Part shown: positions 1-5,972 of the stretch, piece by piece
Numbering within the stretch: position 1 is the stretch's first letter
How the letters are laid out: every line of letters begins with the position of its first letter
Assembly (NCBI GenBank): GCA_002110485.1
Contig: MOWL01000060.1
Location: forward strand, 1-13,367
Source of the DNA: Emergomyces orientalis
Taxonomy: Eukaryota > Ascomycota > Eurotiomycetes > Onygenales > Ajellomycetaceae
DNA: 13,367 bases
Direction: 5' to 3'
Program-made: the position numbers and the translations under genes
Notes under the pieces: generated by a model
Databases searched by the model: none
What the model was told of the DNA's origin: nothing
What the model saw: the letters and a program-made list of their open reading frames with translations, nothing else

Positions 1-2532
1 ACGTATGGGGGGGCTGATTATTGGATGAGTATTACGGACGATGCCACGAGATATCGGTGGGCCATTTTAATGGCCACCAAGGGTGAAGCAACCGCGAAAC
101 TACGGGATTTTATAACAATGATTGAGACCACTGCGCAGCGATGCGTGGGCTCCTTGCACTGGGATGGTGGTGGAGAATTCAAGAGCGATGAATTAAAAGC
201 TTTTTGTAAACAGCGAGGCATTGCCTATGAGACGACTACGCCATATACCCCACAATCAAATGGTCCAGCGGAACGTGCGAACCGCATAATAATCGAAAGA
301 ACTAGGAGCTTGCTATTCGATAGCGGGCAGCCTAGGGACCTATGGGGTGAGGCCATGCAGGCTGCCGTTATGTTGATCAATATGTCTCCCACCTCTACGA
401 AGCTTTACGGGTGCAAGGAGGGGTCTCCGCTGACCCCCTTTGAAGCATGGATGGGGGTGCAGCCCACGGCGAATTGGCTGCATAGATGGGGCTGCAAGGT
501 CTACAAGAAGGATCTGCGAGTTACTAATAAGCTTGCGGATAGAACGGATGGGAAAGAATGGATCTTTGTGGGTTATCAGGGCCTTCATCAAGTTCGCATA
601 TGGGACCCTGATGCACGCAGGTTGGAGATAGCACGAGATGTGGTTTTTGATGAAGCTCTCGTGGAGGACGTGTCATTCATTAATGCCGCTCTTCCGGCTC
701 CTCATGAGCCAAATAACATACCGGATGAGCTCGATGTTTTGAATCCTGCGGATGGATGGCAGCACTGTCTCCTGCGGCGCCTGGCAAGGGAGCGGCCGCA
801 CATCATGAAGATGCTTGTCAATGGGGATCTGGAGGAGGCCATTGAGCCTACCTATCTTATAAACAGTGATGTTGATCTCCTTAATGAGTCTGACGAGCAT
901 GCTAATGATAATGGTGATGAACCCGTGCTTAGTACCCTTACGGACCGTCCCACGACCTTAGCGGAGGCTCGACGGAGCCCTGATTGGCATCATTGGCTCG
1001 AAGCAATGAGGAAGGAGGTCGATATGTTCAATCAAAAGAAAACATATGTTATTACTGAGCGGTCCCCGGATATGGATGTTCTTACGGGTAAATGGGTATA
1101 TGACCGCAAATTAAATAATAAGGGAGAAACCATCCGCTTTCGCGCACGATGGGTGGTTCGCGGATTCCTTCAGCAGCGAGGAGTCCATTATACGAAGTCT
1201 TACGCTGCCGTTGTCTCTGGTCCTACAACCAGAAGCCTATTCGCGATCTCTACGGCTAGGGGATGGAAATCGAAGGCAATTGATTACGTGTCTGCATTCC
1301 TTAATGGCGTGCTGCCACAGGAAGAAATGATCTATATGCAGCTCCCGACGGGCATAAAACATGGCAGGGGCAATCTAGTTGGCCTGGTTCGCCAGAGCCT
1401 GTATGGGCTGAAGCAAGCTGCGAGGACGTGGTATTTTCTTGCCACTGAGCATCTCACTTCGATTGGTTTCCGCATATCACCGTATGACGGCGGATTCCTA
1501 TATCACCCCATCCGTAAGGTGTATTTGACGCTGCACGTTGATGACTGCCGCGTTACGGGGCCCAATGAGCATGATATTGACTGGGTTCTCGATGAGATTG
1601 CGAAGCGTTTTGACACCAAAAGAATCGACGATGATAAGCCATACTTAGGTATGGAAATTGCGGGCCGTAATGGTGATTTACTGGTCACGCAAACACGCTA
1701 TATTGATGAGATCCTTGATGATTTTGGCATGACTGCAATCAATCCGGCACCAACCCCCATGAATGCTGGCACAAAGCTCCAGTTCTCGCCGGATGAGGAT
1801 AAGGGCCTTGATGATGATTTTACGGCTACGCGATATCGTCAAGGGCTTGGGTCTCTTCAATATCTGGTTACAAGCACCAGACCGGATATAATGTTCGCGG
1901 TAAATTATTTATCGCGATTCAATTCTCGCCCAAATAAGGAGTGCTGGGCTGCTTTGAAGCATGTTCTCCGCTATATGAAGAAGACTAGGACTACGGGCAT
2001 TCTGTATAAGAGGAATATAGGGGACGAAGGGCTGGCTCCCATGGCCTACGCGGATTCAGATTGGGCGGGTGCAGACCCCCAATATAAATCGACTACGGGC
2101 TATATTATAATGATCAATGGAGCTCCCGTATCATGGCGTTCGCAGCGGCAGATCTCTACGGCGAAGTCCACAACTGAAGCTGAGTATATTGCTGCTAGCG
2201 AAGCTGCGTGCGAGCTGATTTGGCTTAAAGATATGCTGCATGATGCGGGACTGCTTGAGAATGCGGATGGCTATGTTCTTTCCAATAATCTGCATATTGA
2301 TAATAAAGGTGCCATTGATCTAGCTAACGGCGAGTCTTTAACTAAGCGCTCGAGGCATATTGAAGTCCGCTACCATATATTACGCGATCTAGTGGCTAAA
2401 AAGGAGCTCCTTCTTCGGCACGTCAGCTCAACGGAGAATAAGGCGGATGGTTTTACGAAGGCGCTGCCTAGGCCCGCATTCAATGCTTTTGTGGCTAATC
2501 TTGGCTTGATTGGTTCGGGGGGATCTGCTTAA
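1..2532 (+). CDS. Ty1/copia pol polyprotein (integrase core, reverse transcriptase, RNase H), 5'-partial
   Basis: The frame is open from base 1. The first internal ATG is at 25, and residues below count from it; it is not the true start. Integrase: Asp47 in HWDGGGEF and Glu83 in PQSNGPAERANR have 35 residues between them, matching the D,D35E core. The first catalytic Asp would lie left of the window. Reverse transcriptase (RVT_2) spans roughly residues 345-590. It begins at the WVYDRK block (Trp357), has Asp420 in AIDYVSAFLNG, the RQSLYGLKQAARTW block, and the catalytic pair Asp506-Asp507 in LHVDD, where copia proteins usually have YVDD. RNase H has Asp677 (YADSDWAG), Glu720 (STTEAEY) and Asp759 (HIDNKGA), and ends with the ENKADGFTKAL motif. 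The product copies element RNA into DNA in virus-like particles and inserts it into the genome. The ORF ends at TAA 2530-2532, about 100 bp before the LTR. No inactivating change is visible. Confidence 0.93.
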   Translation, partial: TYGGADYWMSITDDATRYRWAILMATKGEATAKLRDFITMIETTAQRCVGSLHWDGGGEFKSDELKAFCKQRGIAYETTTPYTPQSNGPAERANRIIIERTRSLLFDSGQPRDLWGEAMQAAVMLINMSPTSTKLYGCKEGSPLTPFEAWMGVQPTANWLHRWGCKVYKKDLRVTNKLADRTDGKEWIFVGYQGLHQVRIWDPDARRLEIARDVVFDEALVEDVSFINAALPAPHEPNNIPDELDVLNPADGWQHCLLRRLARERPHIMKMLVNGDLEEAIEPTYLINSDVDLLNESDEHANDNGDEPVLSTLTDRPTTLAEARRSPDWHHWLEAMRKEVDMFNQKKTYVITERSPDMDVLTGKWVYDRKLNNKGETIRFRARWVVRGFLQQRGVHYTKSYAAVVSGPTTRSLFAISTARGWKSKAIDYVSAFLNGVLPQEEMIYMQLPTGIKHGRGNLVGLVRQSLYGLKQAARTWYFLATEHLTSIGFRISPYDGGFLYHPIRKVYLTLHVDDCRVTGPNEHDIDWVLDEIAKRFDTKRIDDDKPYLGMEIAGRNGDLLVTQTRYIDEILDDFGMTAINPAPTPMNAGTKLQFSPDEDKGLDDDFTATRYRQGLGSLQYLVTSTRPDIMFAVNYLSRFNSRPNKECWAALKHVLRYMKKTRTTGILYKRNIGDEGLAPMAYADSDWAGADPQYKSTTGYIIMINGAPVSWRSQRQISTAKSTTEAEYIAASEAACELIWLKDMLHDAGLLENADGYVLSNNLHIDNKGAIDLANGESLTKRSRHIEVRYHILRDLVAKKELLLRHVSSTENKADGFTKALPRPAFNAFVANLGLIGSGGSA

Positions 2533-2632
2533 TGGATTTAACTAAAAGTTTTGTACTTAGCTGCTATTTTGATTTTTGATGCCTATGGCGTGGCCTGTGT
2601 GCGTGCTCCTGGGGCGCCCTAGCATGGGGGGG
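2533..2632 (+). other. Copia 3' non-coding leader and polypurine tract
   Basis: These 100 bp separate the pol stop from the LTR. They contain no ORF and end in a run of seven G at 2626-2632, directly before the LTR's TG. A G-rich tract in this position is the expected primer for plus-strand DNA synthesis. Its placement is the main support for putting the LTR start at 2633. Confidence 0.65.
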
Positions 2633-2807
2633 TGTTAGGTGATACTAGGGCTACCCGGGTCACATGCCCCACACACACATATATATTTTAGCTAGTTAGG
2701 TAGTTCAATATGATAGGCTTGATGCACTCTATGAAAACCCTATCCCACGTGACCCACCCACACATCCATTATATTAGCTGCCGCTAGCCACTAGATAGAT
2801 CATAACA
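2633..2807 (+). repeat. Probable 3' LTR of the copia element
   Basis: The segment starts TGTTAGG right after the G-run and ends with TAACA, giving a perfect 5-bp terminal inverted repeat, TGTTA/TAACA. At 175 bp it is in the usual range for fungal copia LTRs. A TATA-like AT stretch at about 2681-2690 could be the U3 promoter. The left end is well supported by the polypurine tract. The right end is less certain, because a similar CTCTCTAACG string at 2824-2833 could be an alternative degenerate end. The 5' LTR needed for comparison is outside the window. Confidence 0.6.
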
Positions 2808-3046
2808 ACGAACCACGTTCAACCTCTCTAACGCATTCCCGGACCCTAGTCGTGCCTTCTCTAGCCCCTGCTGTTTGTTGGTTTGTCACAGCCCTGCTGA
2901 ACCGGAGCGCGATTCTCCTTCTCCTTTCTCTCTCTACCTTGGATCTTTCATATACTTGACGCCTTTAGTTATACTAGCATTGTGTGAGCATCTTTTTCAC
3001 GTCTTCATTACTTTGTCTATTGCACTGGATATACCTGCCATATATA
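2808..3046 (+). promoter_or_regulatory. Upstream region of the nuclease-like/kinase-like gene, with pyrimidine tract
   Basis: This is the 239-bp interval between the presumed LTR end and the ATG at 3047. It holds a CT-rich stretch at about 2909-2938, typical of fungal core promoters near transcription starts, and AT-rich sequence just before the start codon. The reading frame is open back to 2984, but the codon there is GTG, so the ATG at 3047 is the first credible start. No consensus TATA box or regulator site stands out. The copia LTR lies immediately upstream and could contribute promoter activity. Confidence 0.4.
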
Positions 3047-5446
3047 ATGGCCGATGACGAGATTCAGAGGCTGCGCCAGCGCTTGGAGGACGAGAAAAGA
3101 CGTCGACAGGAAGTGGAGCAGGCTCAACAGGACGAGAAAAGACGTCGACAGGAAGCGGAGCAGGCACAACGGGACGCAGAGCAGGCCCAACGGGACGCAG
3201 AGCAGGCCCAACGGGACGCAGAGCAGGCCCAACGGGACGCAGAGCAGGCCCAACGGGACGCAAAGCAGGCCCAACAGACGTTAGAAGAACAGATACGGCC
3301 CTTAACACTTTTTGAATATCTTGATGCCTGCCACACTCGTCTCTTCAGGGGTCTTGTCCCAGGGGAAACAAACCGTTCAACCAAAGGAAGTGCTGACAAT
3401 GCTGATGGCAAACTCCGTCCTCATCGCCTCCGGGAATGGCTTTCATTCGCCGATGAACAGACGGAAATATGGGATCAATTGCTGAATAAAGAGAATGAAG
3501 GGTTTATTATGCAGCTCAAATTCGACTCCTTGCATGCAATGATGGCTATGGGAAAGAAGACACGAAAAAACATTTACTCAGAACTTGACCTTCGCTATTT
3601 CCAACGGGATGCCATCACAGTGCCCGTAGGGTCGATTATAGAGGCTTTTTTTGAGAATGAGCGACTCCAACATGTATTTAGACTTCAGGGCCAGATTACC
3701 TTTGAAAACCACGGAAATGCACTTACCGAAAATGAGGGGGAGGATGAGGAAGTTATGGCACGCCCATCAAAGCTCCGGAAAGGAACTAGAGGGGCCGCAA
3801 TACCTACCACGCGTTCAACTTCTGCCCGACCTCTGGCAGATGAGTTTTGCATTTACAATAAAGGGGATAAGGTCAAAATCCCTGTCTTGATTGGTGAACT
3901 CAAGCCACCACACAAGCTTCCACTGGCAGTTATACAAAATGGGCTTCAAGAAATGGAGCTTGATGAGGTAGTTGAGCTTCGTAATGACGACACAGAGAAA
4001 ATAAAGCATCATCGCTTGGTGGCTGCAGTCATCACGCAGGCTTTTTCTTACATGGTTAAGGCCGGTGTTGAATACGGGTATGTGAGTACTGGGGAAGCAT
4101 TTATTTTCCTTCACTTTAAAGCCGATGAACCAGGGACTGTTTTTTACTATCTTTCAGTCCCTGAGCAAGATGTGGGCAAGGAAACTGGATTTACGGGGGA
4201 GCCTGAAGGTGGTCACAATAGACTGCATATGACAGCAGTTGGGCAGGTTCTTGGTTTTGCACTCCGAGCAATACAGACTACCCCACATGATCAAAAATGG
4301 AAAGACTGGGCTGCAAGTCAGTTGAATGTGTGGGTTCTTACAGAAGAAGATTTATATCTATCAACGCCGGAAAAAGACGAGAAGCCGCCCACACCTTACA
4401 AGCCACTGAAAAGTGCTAAGACCTTTGCCGAGAATAGCCCTGTCCGCACCCGATCCCAGGCCGCACGGTCAACCTGCAAACCAACATCTTCATTGCAGAA
4501 CAGTAGTGGGGAAGATGACAATGATAGTGAATCTGATCCTGATTCGCCTAGTCAAAGACCTCACCAGTCTGCGGATTTCATGGTTGTGGTACCTCCCCCA
4601 CCTACCTGGGCATCATCCCACAAGGGCCCCGTCTGTAAGGATGGAACTCGGCGATATTGCACACAGAAGTGCCTGCTTGGTCTCTTGAATGGTGGGCTGC
4701 TGGATAGGGCCTGTCCAAATGTCAAAGAACATGGGACAGATGTTCATAAGATTGACCACCCCACTTTCCTCTCTCTCCTCATGGCACAGATACTACAAGA
4801 AATAGTAGATCCATGGACCGATCCCCTAGGTTGCGAATCACTGCATAGACATGGTACTCGCGGTGCACTGTTTGAAGTTATCCTTTTTCAATATGGCTAC
4901 ACGCTTGTAGGAAAAGGCTTTCCCCCGGAGTTTGGCCACTACCTCAGACGTGAAAAGGCACTCTATGACCAATTGCAGCCAATCCAGGGCTTGCATGTCC
5001 CTGTATGTCTTGGCACGATTGATGTGTCTAAGCGGCCCATGTTCTACGACGGAATCGCGGACATTCCACACCTCTTACTTCTTGCCCACGCAGACACTAA
5101 CATCTCAGAATGTGATGTTTCAAAGGATCAAATTGTGTCTGCAGCGTTGGAGTCACTGCAAGCCATTCATGCGTTGGGTGTACTCCACCATGATGCGGAG
5201 ACGAGAAATCTGTTCTGGAGTGAGGAAGGTGAGAATGTGCTAGTTATTGATTTTGAAAGAGCAGAGATTCTTCGCCCTGAACGAGCGCCGCTAGGAAACA
5301 CATCATCAAATCAGAAGAGAAAGAGAGGAAGTGAAAGTATAAGTGAAGAAACAAAGATAGATGTGAGACAGAAGTGGATTGACACGAAGTTTGAGAGAGA
5401 GCTGAAGAGAATGGTAGAGCACTTGAAGAGATATCTCAAGTCTTGA
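3047..5446 (+). CDS. Coiled-coil / restriction-endonuclease-like / protein-kinase-like fusion protein of a fungal expanded family
   Basis: A single-exon gene of 799 codons. Residues 1-85 are a charged heptad coiled coil (DEKRRRQEVEQ, then repeated QRDAEQA). Residues about 90-430 form an alpha/beta region with Asp265 (ADEFCIYN) and Glu284-x-Lys286 (IGELKPPHKL), a D...ExK pattern like PD-(D/E)xK nucleases. Residues about 440-520 are a low-complexity acidic/Ser-Pro linker. A Cys/His motif follows (Cys538, Cys542, Cys556, His562; YCTQKC...CPN) and may bind metal. Residues about 600-740 resemble a kinase fold: Lys623 (VGKG), Glu636 (REKALYDQL), HHD716AETRN721, and Asp735 in VIDFERA. The tail has a KRKR nuclear-signal candidate at 757-760. 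I recognise the D-Q/E-FC...KxPHKL plus kinase arrangement as a common uncharacterised fungal family. A nuclease-plus-kinase pairing is also known from Crinkler-type effectors. Substrate and role are unknown, and nuclease activity is only inferred from the motif. Confidence 0.85.
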   Translation: MADDEIQRLRQRLEDEKRRRQEVEQAQQDEKRRRQEAEQAQRDAEQAQRDAEQAQRDAEQAQRDAEQAQRDAKQAQQTLEEQIRPLTLFEYLDACHTRLFRGLVPGETNRSTKGSADNADGKLRPHRLREWLSFADEQTEIWDQLLNKENEGFIMQLKFDSLHAMMAMGKKTRKNIYSELDLRYFQRDAITVPVGSIIEAFFENERLQHVFRLQGQITFENHGNALTENEGEDEEVMARPSKLRKGTRGAAIPTTRSTSARPLADEFCIYNKGDKVKIPVLIGELKPPHKLPLAVIQNGLQEMELDEVVELRNDDTEKIKHHRLVAAVITQAFSYMVKAGVEYGYVSTGEAFIFLHFKADEPGTVFYYLSVPEQDVGKETGFTGEPEGGHNRLHMTAVGQVLGFALRAIQTTPHDQKWKDWAASQLNVWVLTEEDLYLSTPEKDEKPPTPYKPLKSAKTFAENSPVRTRSQAARSTCKPTSSLQNSSGEDDNDSESDPDSPSQRPHQSADFMVVVPPPPTWASSHKGPVCKDGTRRYCTQKCLLGLLNGGLLDRACPNVKEHGTDVHKIDHPTFLSLLMAQILQEIVDPWTDPLGCESLHRHGTRGALFEVILFQYGYTLVGKGFPPEFGHYLRREKALYDQLQPIQGLHVPVCLGTIDVSKRPMFYDGIADIPHLLLLAHADTNISECDVSKDQIVSAALESLQAIHALGVLHHDAETRNLFWSEEGENVLVIDFERAEILRPERAPLGNTSSNQKRKRGSESISEETKIDVRQKWIDTKFERELKRMVEHLKRYLKS
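3089..3271 (+). repeat. In-frame coding minisatellite: 2 x 42 bp then 5 x 21 bp heptad-encoding units
   Basis: Two near-identical 42-bp units (3089-3130 and 3131-3172) are followed by, and slightly overlap, five 21-bp units starting CAACGGGACGC at 3167, 3188, 3209, 3230 and 3251. Only the last 21-bp unit has a base change visible by eye (GCAGAG to GCAAAG). Each 21-bp unit encodes seven residues (QRDAEQA), exactly one coiled-coil heptad, and 42 bp is two heptads. Gain or loss of units would lengthen the coil without changing frame or heptad phase. Near-perfect identity between units implies recent expansion or homogenisation. Confidence 0.95.
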
Positions 5447-5610
5447 CAGTGTTTGTTATAGGTATTCTTTTATTGTCTAACAGATAGAGTGTGGTGAAAT
5501 TTTGAGATTAGCTGATGTGGGGGAGGTTGATGTTGTCTTTCTTCTTTTATTTTACATGTGCCTGTCTTCTTTTATAACTTTTGCGACGATGTCATGGTCG
5601 TTTGAAGAGG
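5447..5610. other. Intergenic / 3' flank of the kinase-like gene
   Basis: T-rich sequence after the TGA at 5444-5446. It holds runs such as TTTTATTGTC and CTTCTTTTATTTTAC that could serve as 3'-end processing signals. It contains no CpG and no ORF of note. Nothing else is recognisable. Confidence 0.5.
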
Positions 5611-5970
5611 TCAACATTGCCTATGCCTCTTTACATCAATTTTGCCATCCTCTGCCTGTTTTAACTTAATGGGGTAGATTGCGTCCAGCTTGCTCCGCTC
5701 TTTCTGATACAGATACTGCAGACGGTCCTCAAGAGAGGTAAATTCCCCGTAGTAAGCCTTGTCGATGAACGTCCAGTATATCTCATCAAACATGGAACTG
5801 AACCATGCTGCCAGACACACTCAGAACAGGCCACTATTCAAAGATTCTTGCATGCGTGGCGACAGCCTCTGAGACTCGAGCAACATGCTATCAGATATCA
5901 TGTCCGATTCAGCAGCTCGTAGAGCATTCATAAAAAGATGAAAACGAGGCTTATAGCGAATTAAGAACTC
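5611..5970 (-). pseudogene. Unidentified ORF remnant with one in-frame stop
   Basis: On the minus strand one frame reads from about 5970 (EFLIRYKPRFHLFMNALRAA...) to a stop at 5611-5613. It is interrupted once by TGA at about 5821, just before the MCLAAWFSSMFDEIYW segment. The composition looks protein-like: charged, with aromatic clusters (WFSSMFDEIYWTFIDKAYYGEF) and a Lys/Glu-rich end. I do not recognise the family. It begins right after the stop of the DUF3435/C2H2 relic. It could be a frame-shifted C-terminal extension of that gene, an exon of another element gene, or an independent fragment. The TGA fits a CGA to TGA change, the same kind of damage seen in the neighbour, although this stretch retains CpGs. 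Confidence 0.45.
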
Positions 5971-5972
5971 TG

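Larger units (their letters stand above)
1..2807 (+). mobile_element. Ty1/copia LTR retrotransposon, 3' portion (cut by left window edge)
   Basis: The element runs from the left edge through the pol ORF, a polypurine tract and a probable 3' LTR. The domain order integrase, then reverse transcriptase, then RNase H is diagnostic of Ty1/copia; Ty3/gypsy elements place integrase last. The gag region, protease, 5' LTR and the start of integrase lie outside the window. The visible coding part has no stop or frameshift and is rich in CpG, so it has not suffered the CpG loss seen in the recombinase relic further right. That suggests a young insertion. The right end is set by a terminal TAACA at 2803-2807 that mirrors the TGTTA opening the LTR. 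The target-site duplication cannot be tested because the left flank is missing. Confidence 0.93.

Noticed and set aside
2984..3046. Upstream extension of the kinase-like ORF with a hydrophobic, signal-peptide-like N-terminus
   Set aside because: The codon at 2984 is GTG, not ATG, and the stretch lies in promoter-like sequence. The ATG at 3047 gives a natural MADDEIQ start.
3167..3271. CRISPR-like regular repeat
   Set aside because: The units are directly tandem with no spacers, lie inside a eukaryotic coding sequence and encode coiled-coil heptads.
2997..3411. Antisense and shifted ORFs with Pro/Leu or Asn/Gly repeats
   Set aside because: These are other-frame readings of the 21-bp coding minisatellite and have no independent support.
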